Assembly: GCA_964391675.1 (NCBI GenBank)
Contig: CAYMMX010000004.1
Span: forward strand, 124,001 to 188,000
Source: CAYMMX01 sp964391675
GTDB taxonomy: Bacteria; Cyanobacteriota; Vampirovibrionia; Gastranaerophilales; Gastranaerophilaceae
Reading direction: 5' to 3'
DNA length: 64,000 bases
Shown: positions 8,798-17,335 of the stretch, in pieces
Layout: each line of letters starts with the position of its first letter
How positions within the stretch are numbered: position 1 is the stretch's first letter
Position numbers and translations under genes: made by a program
Notes under the pieces: model-generated
Told to the model about the DNA's origin: nothing
The model's input: only the letters and a program-made list of their open reading frames with translations
Databases searched by the model: none

Positions 8798-9346
8798 ATG
8801 GAAAGAATAAAGTTACTCACAACAGGAGAAGCTTCCCCTGAAGCAAATAAAATTTTAGAAAAGCTTAGTTCTAATGGAAATAGAATAATAAATATTTTTA
8901 AAGTAATGGCTAATTCACCCGCTGTTATTAAAACTTTTTTTAACATAAAAGATGCATTAAAAGAAAAAACAATTAGTGACGAAATTGAAGAAAGAATTTC
9001 AATTTTATTAGCTGTTATGAATGGTTGCGAATATTGTCTTGCAGCGCATTCATATTCAGGTTCAAAGATTTTACCGGAAGAAGAACTTTTACTGGCACAA
9101 GACGGAAAATCTTCTGATGTTAAAGCTCAAGCAGCACTTGATTTTGCTACTTCTGTTATGAAAAATGCAGGAAAATTGTCTGATGAGGAGTTTCAGCGGG
9201 CAAAAAATGCAGGATTTAGCGATGGTGAACTGCTTGAAATAGTAGCTATTGTTACAATTAATTTCTTTACCAATGCTATAAATTCAGTTGCAGAGACCAA
9301 GGTGGATTTCCCAAAACCGATTGATAAAAAGTTAATTAAACATTAA
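8798..9346 (+). CDS. AhpD-like carboxymuconolactone decarboxylase family protein
   Basis: The redox-active pair of the AhpD fold is seen in NGCEYCLAAHS (residues about 74-84): CxxC followed by His. The surrounding all-helical sequence fits the carboxymuconolactone decarboxylase/AhpD family. Members often reduce peroxiredoxins or act as small peroxidases, so a role in oxidative stress defence is likely. The partner and substrate are not shown by the context. AAGGAGATTTAATT is a strong ribosome binding site. Length is 182 residues, and a terminator-like hairpin follows. Confidence 0.8.
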   Translation: MERIKLLTTGEASPEANKILEKLSSNGNRIINIFKVMANSPAVIKTFFNIKDALKEKTISDEIEERISILLAVMNGCEYCLAAHSYSGSKILPEEELLLAQDGKSSDVKAQAALDFATSVMKNAGKLSDEEFQRAKNAGFSDGELLEIVAIVTINFFTNAINSVAETKVDFPKPIDKKLIKH

Positions 9347-9360
9347 GAATTGTAAACTAT

Positions 9361-9400
9361 AAATTTCTAGCCGGAAACGCTTTCCCGGCTAGAAATTTAC
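9361..9400 (+). terminator. Terminator hairpin after AhpD-like gene
   Basis: AAATTTCTAGCCGG pairs with CCGGCTAGAAATTT around a loop of about 10 nt. The T run lies in the stem rather than after it, so strength is uncertain. Confidence 0.6.
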
Positions 9401-9495
9401 TTTAAAATTTAATATCTTTATAACATAGCTATCAAAAAAAATATTTACAAGTTTTATACAACTGCGGATAATAATATTTTGAAAGGATAATTTTT

Positions 9496-10065
9496 ATGAA
9501 TTTAACTGTCGGTCCTAAATTATATTCTAAGCCAGTAAATAATATTAACGTAGATAAAACATCTACTCAATCATTTGGTATTAATTTTGCAAAATTTGAT
9601 AAATTTGTAGAAAAGCATAATGATTATGCAGTTGATATGGTTCATGTAATGGAAGCAGTTCTTGAAAGACATGCACCTTCGGCTATTAAAAAAGATCCAT
9701 TTGCTCCTTTAGGATGGCATGTTGTCATTGAAAAAATGACGGGTAAAAAAGGAGTTAAGTCTGTAAGTTGTGATGAAATCCCTGCAGCTTTAGACGGATG
9801 TGTTAAACATTTAATGAAGAAATATCCTTTTTTAGCAACTATTAAAGATAATTACAATAATGATAATATTAAATTAAAACTCAAGTGGCTTCAGCTTAAC
9901 GGTAAAGATCCAGATAAAGATCCAGGGTATATAAATTGGTGGAAACGTCAATTAAAAAATGTACCGGATAAAATCTTAGTTAAAGATTTCCCTGGTGAAC
10001 CTAATGATAAGCTTGGAGAATCTATTAACAGAATTTGGCAAATTTTTAAGAACCAAGCTCGCTAG
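9496..10065 (+). CDS. Unknown protein with N-terminal S-F-G motif
   Basis: No known domain was recognised in this 189-residue protein. The first 25 residues are low-complexity and polar, then comes QSFGINFAKF (Phe 27, Gly 28), like other hypothetical proteins in the window that have F-G or F-x-G near the start. The rest is a mixed charged, probably globular domain with several Trp, Pro and Lys residues. There is no classic signal peptide or membrane helix. GAAAGGATAATTTTT precedes the ATG. It converges on hydF; both stop codons share the palindrome CTAG (10062-10065). Function unknown. Confidence 0.6.
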   Translation: MNLTVGPKLYSKPVNNINVDKTSTQSFGINFAKFDKFVEKHNDYAVDMVHVMEAVLERHAPSAIKKDPFAPLGWHVVIEKMTGKKGVKSVSCDEIPAALDGCVKHLMKKYPFLATIKDNYNNDNIKLKLKWLQLNGKDPDKDPGYINWWKRQLKNVPDKILVKDFPGEPNDKLGESINRIWQIFKNQAR

Positions 10066-11312
10066 AGTTGGTTTTTGATTTCATCATAAATTATTTTCGC
10101 ACTGTGAAAAGGCTCTAGTGCTCGTTCAAATATTCCGAGTGAATATGCAATTGTAAGTCCGTAATTTGTTATAGCAACCCCGGCTTCACGTACTTTAAGA
10201 ATTCTTGACAAAATTTCTCTTTTATTTGTCATACAAGCGCCACAGTGAATTATAAGGGCGTAATCTTTTATATTTTCAGGAAAATCATGTCCGGTATAGT
10301 GTACAAATTCAAGTTTTTTACCTGTGTACTGAGTAAGCCATCTTGGAATTTTTACTCTTCCTATATCGTCACCAATTGGGTGGTGAGTGCAGGACTCACA
10401 GATTAATATTTTATCACCTGATTTTAATTTCTCTATTGCAAGAGTACCTTTTACAAATTCATTTAGCTCTCCTTTTAGGCGGGCAAATAAAATTGAAAAT
10501 GAAGTTAATTTTATATTTTTAGGTACATCTGCAGCTACTTTTAAAAAAGCTTGTGAATCTGTAATTACAAGAGCAGGTGGTGTTTTTAAATTATCAAGAG
10601 TTTTCTTTAATTCACGTTCTTTTGTTACTATTGCAATTGAATCATTGTCAAGTAAATCTCTAATGGTTTGAACTTGGGGTAAAATTAAACGTCCTTTTGG
10701 TGCTTCTAAATCAATTGGTACAACAAGAATTGCAGTTTCACCAGGAGAGATTAAATCAGAGCATATAGAATTGTCAGTAAAGAACTCCTCAGGCACATTT
10801 TTGATTATTGCTTGTTTTAGCTCATCTATACCAATCTTATTTAAAGCAGAAGTTTTAATAAGTTGAACTTCAAACTTTTTTAAGTCGTTTAGTTTAACGG
10901 ATGAGATTTCACCCTCATCTGTTTTATTAATTGCAATTATAAAGGATATTTTTCTAGATTTGAATTCTTCAATTAATAACGATTCAAATTCATTAAAACC
11001 GCTTTTATCGCATACAAGTATTGCTAAATCAGTCCTGTCTATTATCTTCTTTGTTTTTTCTACTCTTTGAATCCCAAGAGCTCCTTCATCATCAATTCCT
11101 GCCGTATCTACGAATAATACAGGTCCTAAAGGTAAAAGTTCCATTGATTTTTCAACAGGGTCTGTTGTTGTTCCGGCTGTATCGGATACTATTGAGATAT
11201 CTTGGTTTGTTAGTGCATTTAAAATGCTTGATTTTCCAACGTTTCTTTTACCAAAAATCCCAATATGAATACGCATCCCTTTTGGTGTACTCTGTGTAGG
11301 TTGATTATTCAT
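10062..11312 (-). CDS. hydF: HydF, [FeFe]-hydrogenase maturation GTPase
   Basis: HydF is the scaffold GTPase on which the two-iron subcluster is assembled, with HydE and HydG, before delivery to [FeFe] hydrogenase. The GTPase G1 motif GKRNVGKS is at residues 21-28, and a DTAG motif follows in the G3 position. The C-terminal iron-sulfur ligands are visible as CESCTHH and HCGACM. Length is 416 residues, as expected. It predicts an anaerobe with [FeFe] hydrogenase. hydE and hydG are not in the window; a possible hydrogenase operon begins at the right edge. AAAGGATTTT precedes the ATG. Confidence 0.93.
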   Translation of the reverse strand: MNNQPTQSTPKGMRIHIGIFGKRNVGKSSILNALTNQDISIVSDTAGTTTDPVEKSMELLPLGPVLFVDTAGIDDEGALGIQRVEKTKKIIDRTDLAILVCDKSGFNEFESLLIEEFKSRKISFIIAINKTDEGEISSVKLNDLKKFEVQLIKTSALNKIGIDELKQAIIKNVPEEFFTDNSICSDLISPGETAILVVPIDLEAPKGRLILPQVQTIRDLLDNDSIAIVTKERELKKTLDNLKTPPALVITDSQAFLKVAADVPKNIKLTSFSILFARLKGELNEFVKGTLAIEKLKSGDKILICESCTHHPIGDDIGRVKIPRWLTQYTGKKLEFVHYTGHDFPENIKDYALIIHCGACMTNKREILSRILKVREAGVAITNYGLTIAYSLGIFERALEPFHSAKIIYDEIKNQL

Positions 11313-11396
11313 AAAATCCTTTCATTATTATTTTAATATCTTTTTATATTATCACATAAAGCTTTTTGTGTTAATATTGTTATAAAGGTGGCAATA

Positions 11397-12662
11397 ATGA
11401 CAAGAGCAATGACAATTACTGAAAAGATTTTGGCAGAGCATGCTGGTTTAGATTCAGTTAAACCGGGAGATTTAATTACTGCTAAAGTTGATATTACTTT
11501 GGCAAACGATATTACCGGACCTGTAGCTATAAAAGAATTTATAAAAACATCTGCCGAGAAGGTCTTTAATAAAGACAGGGTAGTTCTTGTTCCTGACCAT
11601 TTTGTTCCAAACAAAGATATTAAATCAGCTGAGCAAGCAAAAATTATAAGAGAATTTTCAAAAGAACAGAATTTAAAAAATTATTTTGAAGTCGGAAGGA
11701 TGGGAATAGAACATACACTACTTCCTGATAAGGGCATTGTTTGTCCAGGAGATTTAATTATAGGTGCTGATAGTCATACTTGCACATATGGTGCATTAGG
11801 GGCTTTTTCTACAGGAGTTGGATCAACTGATTTAGCATGTGCAATGGCATCTGGCGAAACCTGGTTTATGGTTCCTGAGACAATAAAGGTAGAGTTTAAC
11901 GGTATTCTTAGGAAATGGGTTAGCGCAAAGGATTTAATTTTATTTTTAATTGGACAAATTGGTGTAGATGGTGCATTATACCAAGCACTTGAAATCGGTG
12001 GAACAACAATAGAAAATATGCCTATGGATGGGCGTTTTACTATTTGTAATATGGCTATTGAAGCCGGTGCAAAAAATGGAATAATTATTCCTGATTCGAT
12101 TACAGAAACTTTTGTTAAAGATAGATGTCAACGACCATACAAATTTTATAAAAGTGATAAAGATGCACAGTATTCAAACGTTTTAAAATATAATGTATCT
12201 GACATTGAACCTCAGATTGCATTTCCGCATCTGCCTGAAAATACTAAACCTATTTCACAAGTAGGTAATATAAAAATAGATCAGGCTGTTATTGGAAGTT
12301 GTACAAACGGTCGTTTATCGGATTTAGAAGTTACTGCAAATATTCTCAAAGACAGAAAAATCCATGATGATGTAAGGCTTATTGTTATACCTGGAACCCA
12401 AGATATTTACTTGAAAGCAATAGAGTATGGATATGTTCAAACAATTATTAAAGCCGGTGGAATTGTTTCTACTCCGACTTGCGGCCCATGTCTTGGCGGG
12501 CACATGGGGATTTTAGCTAAAGGTGAACGTGCTATTTCAACTACAAATAGAAATTTTGTTGGTAGAATGGGACATACTGAAAGTGAAATATATCTTTCAT
12601 CTCCTGCTATAGCCGCTGCCAGTGCAATATTAGGTAAAATTGCTTCTCCTGAAAATTTATAG
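11397..12662 (+). CDS. leuC: LeuC, 3-isopropylmalate dehydratase large subunit
   Basis: LeuC with LeuD isomerises 2- to 3-isopropylmalate in leucine synthesis. The aconitase-type [4Fe-4S] ligands appear as GSCTNGR and TPTCGPCLGGHMG, and the active-site stretch GADSHTCTYGALGAF is clear. At 421 residues it is the shorter HacA/LeuC2-type form. A GTG at 11388 is in frame, but it lies inside the AAAGGTGG ribosome binding site of the ATG at 11397, which is therefore the start. It heads leuC-leuB-leuA. The small subunit leuD is missing from this operon. Confidence 0.93.
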   Translation: MTRAMTITEKILAEHAGLDSVKPGDLITAKVDITLANDITGPVAIKEFIKTSAEKVFNKDRVVLVPDHFVPNKDIKSAEQAKIIREFSKEQNLKNYFEVGRMGIEHTLLPDKGIVCPGDLIIGADSHTCTYGALGAFSTGVGSTDLACAMASGETWFMVPETIKVEFNGILRKWVSAKDLILFLIGQIGVDGALYQALEIGGTTIENMPMDGRFTICNMAIEAGAKNGIIIPDSITETFVKDRCQRPYKFYKSDKDAQYSNVLKYNVSDIEPQIAFPHLPENTKPISQVGNIKIDQAVIGSCTNGRLSDLEVTANILKDRKIHDDVRLIVIPGTQDIYLKAIEYGYVQTIIKAGGIVSTPTCGPCLGGHMGILAKGERAISTTNRNFVGRMGHTESEIYLSSPAIAAASAILGKIASPENL

Positions 12663-12669
12663 AGGTATT

Positions 12670-13752
12670 ATGGAAAAAAAAATTACTGTATTAAAAGGGG
12701 ACGGTATAGGTCCTGAAGTTGTAGAACAGGCTTTGAAAGTTCTAGATTCTATAAGTCAAAAATTTGACCATAAATTTGAATATATTGACTCTTTAATTGG
12801 AGGTATCGCCATTGATAAATTCGGTGTTCCTCTGCCTGATGAAACTTTAAATTTTGCAAGAAAATCTGATGCGATTCTTCTCGGTGCTGTTGGTGATTGG
12901 AAATATGATAAACTTGATCCTGCTATACGCCCTGAGAAAGGTCTACTTGCGATAAGAAAAGAACTGGGGCTTTTTGCCAACTTGCGACCTGTTAAAATTT
13001 TTGATGAATTAATTTCTTCTTCACCCTTAAAGGAGAATATTGTGAAAGATTCAGATATAATGATTGTAAGAGAACTTACAGGAGGAATTTATTTTGGTAT
13101 TCCAAGGGGAGATGATTTTATAGAGGGGGAAAAAGCTTCTTTTAATACAATGGTTTATAAAGACAGCGAAATAAGAAGAATTGCAAAAGTTGCTTTTGAC
13201 ATTGCAATGAAGAGGAATAAGAAAGTTTGTTCTGTTGATAAAGCAAATGTTTTAGATGTTTCAAGATTCTGGCGTGAAATTGTAATTGAAATTTCAAAAG
13301 ATTATCCTGAAGTTGAACTTTCTCATCAATATGTAGATAATGCAGCAATGCAATTGATAGTCAATCCTAAACAATTTGATGTTATTCTGACTAGTAATTT
13401 ATTCGGAGATATTTTATCCGATGAGGCTTCTGTTTTGTCTGGTTCACTAGGCTTATTGCCAAGTGCCAGTTTGTCGGAAACGGGTTTGGGCATGTTTGAA
13501 CCTTGTCATGGCTCGGCTCCTGACTTTAAAGGTTTAGATAAGCTTAATCCGATTGCAACAATTTTATCTGCGGCAATGATGCTTAAATATGGCTTTAATA
13601 TGGTTGAAGAATCAACAAGTATTGAAAATGCTATCAGTGATATTTTAAAACAAGGTTATAGGACAGAAGATATTTATAAAAATAGTGATGAAATGCTCAT
13701 TGGTACAAATAAAATGGGTGATTTAATAGCTGAGAAAATTTTGGAGAATTAG
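12670..13752 (+). CDS. leuB: LeuB, 3-isopropylmalate dehydrogenase
   Basis: LeuB oxidises and decarboxylates 3-isopropylmalate with NAD. The N-terminus ITVLKGDGIGPEVV, the RELTGGIYFG block, the SVDKANVL segment, and the metal-binding NLFGDILSDEASVLSG are all present, as is FEPCHGSAPD near the C-terminus. Length is 360 residues. The start is ATG 12670, 8 nt after leuC, with AGAGG before it; an upstream in-frame codon lies inside leuC and is not used. Confidence 0.96.
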   Translation: MEKKITVLKGDGIGPEVVEQALKVLDSISQKFDHKFEYIDSLIGGIAIDKFGVPLPDETLNFARKSDAILLGAVGDWKYDKLDPAIRPEKGLLAIRKELGLFANLRPVKIFDELISSSPLKENIVKDSDIMIVRELTGGIYFGIPRGDDFIEGEKASFNTMVYKDSEIRRIAKVAFDIAMKRNKKVCSVDKANVLDVSRFWREIVIEISKDYPEVELSHQYVDNAAMQLIVNPKQFDVILTSNLFGDILSDEASVLSGSLGLLPSASLSETGLGMFEPCHGSAPDFKGLDKLNPIATILSAAMMLKYGFNMVEESTSIENAISDILKQGYRTEDIYKNSDEMLIGTNKMGDLIAEKILEN

Positions 13753-13754
13753 GA

Positions 13755-15269
13755 ATGAAACAACCGTTTTTTTATGATGTAACTTTAAGAGATGGTAACC
13801 AAGCATTGAAAAAACCTTGGAATACTCAGGAGAAAGAGATTATTTTTAATAAATTACTCGAACTTGGGGTTCAAGGTATTGAAGTTGGTTTTTCTGGGGC
13901 TTCAGATATGGATTTTGAAGCGTGTAAGTACCTTGCTGATATTGCTCCTGATAACGTTGTAATTTCGGGTTTAGCAAGAGCTGTAAAATTTGATATTGAT
14001 AAAGTTGCTCATGCAATTAAAAATGCTCCAAAACAAAGAATTCATACTTTTATTGCAATGAATCCACTTGGTTTAGAATATGTATTGAAAAAACCTTTAA
14101 ATGAAGTAAAAAAAATTGCTGTTGATGCAGTTAGTTATGCAAAAAGTGTTTTACCTAAAAATGGTGAAGTCCAATTTTCAGTCGAGCACTTTGGCGATTG
14201 CAGAGAGAATATTGATGAAGTTATTGAAGCATTGCAGGATATTGTTAAAGCAGGAGCTAATGTTATAAATTTACCTAATACCGTTGAAAGATTTCGCCCA
14301 ATGGAATTTATTAATATGGTTAAAAAAGTAAGACTTGCTTTGCCGCAAAATGTTATTATTGCAGTTCATTGCCATAATGACTTAGGGATGGCATCTGCAA
14401 CTACTGTAGAGAGTTATTTTGCAGGTGCTGTACAGCTTGAATGCAGTTTAAACGGGCTGGGAGAAAGAGCAGGCAATACTAATATTTACGAAGTTGCTGT
14501 GGCTTTGAATAATTCTGATGTTGATATTCCCCTAAATATGCATAATATTTATGAAACTGCCCTTTTGACATCGGAAATGTCTGGGGTTGCTATTTGGGAA
14601 AAAGCTCCTATTATAGGATATGATGCTCTTGCACATAGAAGCGGTATCCATCAAGACGGAGTTGTTAAAACTAAACATTTATCAAAAGGTGCGTATAGAG
14701 CATTTAATCCTGAGTTAATAGGTAGAGAAGATGCCGAGAAAATTTCATTTACAAGTCAGTCAGGTAAAACAGCAATATTTGAATTAATTAATTCAACTCC
14801 ATATAAGATTTCTATGCAAGAAGCTGTTTACCTTGCTCCTTTTGCAAAAACTGAAGCTGAAAAGATCGGCGAACTTTCAATTAAGAAACTTATTAAACTT
14901 TATCTTGAAAAAGTCTGTGATGTTAAAGGTGATTTTAAATACGGAGATTTTATTAAAATCGATAACACAGGCAAGTTTAATTTAAGCTTTGAATATAAAG
15001 GACAGAATTTTGACTTAATTGAAAAGGGTTCAGGACCTTTAGATGCTTGTATTAATGCTCTTAAAAATGCAGGTTTTCCTCTTGATTTAATTCATTATGA
15101 ACAGCAAGCAATCGAAGATTTAGAAAATACTAAAGAAAAAGCTATTGCTATGAGTATTTTACATTTTAATCATGATGGAAAAACTCTAATTGCAAGAGCT
15201 TTCGATCAGTCTACTGCTATAGCTAATGTGAAAGCTGTTTTTAATGCTCTAAATTTAATGAATAATTAA
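13755..15269 (+). CDS. leuA: LeuA-type 2-isopropylmalate synthase
   Basis: The enzyme condenses acetyl-CoA with 2-oxoisovalerate to start leucine synthesis. It has the DRE-TIM signature DVTLRDGNQALKKPW, the HCHNDLGMA metal-site block, NGLGERAGN, and HRSGIHQDG. RDGNQAL resembles class II (actinobacterial and fungal) LeuA more than the common RDGEQ form. Residues about 395-504 form the C-terminal regulatory domain that usually binds leucine for feedback inhibition. It lies 2 bp after leuB. Citramalate synthase is the main alternative, but LeuA fits the motifs and neighbours better. Its stop abuts that of the convergent gene. Confidence 0.85.
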   Translation: MKQPFFYDVTLRDGNQALKKPWNTQEKEIIFNKLLELGVQGIEVGFSGASDMDFEACKYLADIAPDNVVISGLARAVKFDIDKVAHAIKNAPKQRIHTFIAMNPLGLEYVLKKPLNEVKKIAVDAVSYAKSVLPKNGEVQFSVEHFGDCRENIDEVIEALQDIVKAGANVINLPNTVERFRPMEFINMVKKVRLALPQNVIIAVHCHNDLGMASATTVESYFAGAVQLECSLNGLGERAGNTNIYEVAVALNNSDVDIPLNMHNIYETALLTSEMSGVAIWEKAPIIGYDALAHRSGIHQDGVVKTKHLSKGAYRAFNPELIGREDAEKISFTSQSGKTAIFELINSTPYKISMQEAVYLAPFAKTEAEKIGELSIKKLIKLYLEKVCDVKGDFKYGDFIKIDNTGKFNLSFEYKGQNFDLIEKGSGPLDACINALKNAGFPLDLIHYEQQAIEDLENTKEKAIAMSILHFNHDGKTLIARAFDQSTAIANVKAVFNALNLMNN

Positions 15270-16307
15270 CTAAAGCTTCTTTAATATCTTTTCAAGTCTT
15301 TTAAGTTTTTTAGTAGTTGTTCCTACTCCGCATAAAAGCATTGTAGATTTTTCGTTTGTTTTTTCATCTTCTATTTTGTGCTTGTAAAGAAAATCTGATA
15401 ACTCAAACCCAGTAATTTTAGGTGATTTAACCAAGATTTTGGTTAAATCACCATTGTAAAATTCTAAATTAGTTAAATTAGTTTTTAAATCCTCAATCTT
15501 TTTTATAAGCTCTGATATATTTTGTTGTCCTTTTTTACTGTTTAAATAATTAATATTTTTTTCTATGCTTGTTAATAGAGGGTAAGATGGGCTTGTTGTA
15601 GTTATTAAATTTAATGATTTTTGTACGTCTAAATTTGTATTTGAATGGAGTAATGCTGTTGGATTTAGCCCACCTGCTGTTTTATGCAGAGATTGAATTA
15701 TAAAATCTGCTCCTTGATAAATAGCTGATTCCGGAAGTTTATCACAAAAAGGATATAATGCTCCATGTGCTTCATCAACTATTAAATATGTGCCATATTT
15801 AGTACAAATTTGTTTTAATGATCTTATATCTGAAACTATTCCTTCATATGTTGGCGAAGTTATAATTACTGCACTAATTTTTTCTTTAATGAGAGCTTGC
15901 TCAATTTTTTCAATAGAAATAAAAGAGTAAATGCCCCATTCATTTATTTTATCCGCTTCATAATAAACCGGTTCTAACCCAGCTAATTTTGCTGCATTAT
16001 TATGGCTTTTATGTGCTTTATCCCAAATTAAAATCTTTTCTCCCGGTTTAGTGCAAGTTAAAACAGCAGCCATAATACCGCTTGTGGAACCGTTAGTTAG
16101 AAAAAATGTCGATTTTGTTCCATAAATTTTACTAGCATTGACTTGTGCTTTTATAAGTGCATTTTGTGGCTCATATGCTTCATTTTCAGAAATATCATGT
16201 TTATAAAATTGTTTAAATTTTGAAAATATAAACAATTTTTGTGAATGCGACGGTGTAGTAAACAGATTAATATTTATTTTTTTTCTATAAATTTTTATTA
16301 AACTCAT
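15270..16307 (-). CDS. Short Orn/Lys/Arg decarboxylase-family PLP enzyme
   Basis: The fold type I PLP site is clear: TNGSTSGIMAAVL (phosphate binding), HKSHNNAA, TSPTYEG, VDEAHGALYPF (Asp pairs with the PLP ring), and SLHKTAGGLN, where the Lys forms the Schiff base. This is the pattern of the SpeA/LdcC/YaaO family. At 345 residues it is much shorter than classic members (450-750), and most of the C-terminal domain is missing, so substrate and even activity are uncertain. It is the last gene of the fliP-to-HD-GYP string; the upstream stop codon overlaps its ATG. Confidence 0.75.
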   Translation of the reverse strand: MSLIKIYRKKININLFTTPSHSQKLFIFSKFKQFYKHDISENEAYEPQNALIKAQVNASKIYGTKSTFFLTNGSTSGIMAAVLTCTKPGEKILIWDKAHKSHNNAAKLAGLEPVYYEADKINEWGIYSFISIEKIEQALIKEKISAVIITSPTYEGIVSDIRSLKQICTKYGTYLIVDEAHGALYPFCDKLPESAIYQGADFIIQSLHKTAGGLNPTALLHSNTNLDVQKSLNLITTTSPSYPLLTSIEKNINYLNSKKGQQNISELIKKIEDLKTNLTNLEFYNGDLTKILVKSPKITGFELSDFLYKHKIEDEKTNEKSTMLLCGVGTTTKKLKRLEKILKKL

Positions 16308-17335
16308 TACATTTCTGCTGTTTTTGCTTCAAACTCTTTTAGGTCTTCTATTGCTTCATTAATAGTAGCTTCAAAAGCTTCAACAACCATAGGATCAAAT
16401 TGTTGTCCTGATTGTTCTTTAATTTTATTTATTGCTTCATTATGTGGTAAGCCTTCCCGATAAATTCTGTTAGATACTAGGCTGTCGTAAGCATCAGCAA
16501 TAGAAATTATTCTTGCATTTAAAGGTATTTCATCTCCCTTTAATCCATAAGGATATCCGTTTCCATCATATCTTTCGTGGTGATATTTAATTATTTCAAC
16601 AACATCTTTAAGTTGTTTAATATCTTCCAGAATTTTTACACTGTGCTCTACATGTTTTTTAACTAGTTCATATTCTTCTATAGTAAGATTTTGAGTTTTA
16701 TTTAAGATATCTTCAGGAATTCCTATCATTCCTATATCATGAAGTAATCCTGCTAACTCTAATTTACCAAATTCTTCTGTTTTTAGATTAAAATATTTTG
16801 CCATTTTAATAGATAAAAATGTAACTCTACGACTTCTACCCATTGTGAAAGAATCTTTTGCGTCAAGTGCTTCTACGATAGCATTAATTGTCCCGGAGAA
16901 TAAATCTTTGAGGTCATCAATTAATTTATCATTTTCTTTCCTTAGTTGATAATATTCAGTTGCTGCGTCAATAATCATAAGTAATTCAGAAGGTTCCCAA
17001 GGCTTTTTTATGTACCTGAAAATTTTTCCGTAATTAATTGCATCTATTAAAATTTGAGAATCAGAATAAGCTGTTACAAGTAATCTTACACATTTAGGAG
17101 ATATTTCATAACTTCTTTTTAAAAATTCCACCCCGTCCATTTCTTCCATTTTATGGTCAGAAATTATAATATCTACTTTATTTTCTTTTAAAATATCGAG
17201 TGCTTCAAGTGGAGAAGTAGTTTTTAATATATAAAATTTTTGTCTTAAGGTTCTGTGAAGAAGAGATAAATTATCTTCTTCATCATCTACCAGTAGTACT
17301 TTAAACTTATTATCTATTGGATTATTGTCATTCAA
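16307..17335 (-). CDS. Response regulator with HD-GYP phosphodiesterase domain
   Basis: Residues about 12-130 form a receiver with the acidic pair VDDEED, phospho-acceptor Asp 60 (IIISDHKM) and the Lys in KKPWEPSE. Residues about 150-330 form an HD-GYP domain: HDIGMIGIP and HHERYDGNGYP are intact, so it should hydrolyse c-di-GMP. The architecture is that of RpfG. The start is TTG at 17335, sharing TTGA with the stop of the upstream histidine kinase, so the two are translationally coupled and form a two-component pair. Its place after the flagellar genes suggests control of motility through c-di-GMP. Confidence 0.9.
   Translation of the reverse strand: MNDNNPIDNKFKVLLVDDEEDNLSLLHRTLRQKFYILKTTSPLEALDILKENKVDIIISDHKMEEMDGVEFLKRSYEISPKCVRLLVTAYSDSQILIDAINYGKIFRYIKKPWEPSELLMIIDAATEYYQLRKENDKLIDDLKDLFSGTINAIVEALDAKDSFTMGRSRRVTFLSIKMAKYFNLKTEEFGKLELAGLLHDIGMIGIPEDILNKTQNLTIEEYELVKKHVEHSVKILEDIKQLKDVVEIIKYHHERYDGNGYPYGLKGDEIPLNARIISIADAYDSLVSNRIYREGLPHNEAINKIKEQSGQQFDPMVVEAFEATINEAIEDLKEFEAKTAEM

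Noticed and set aside
13755..15269. Citramalate synthase identity for the third leu gene
   Set aside because: The RDGNQAL and HRSGIHQDG motifs and the leuC-leuB context fit LeuA better, although it cannot be fully excluded.
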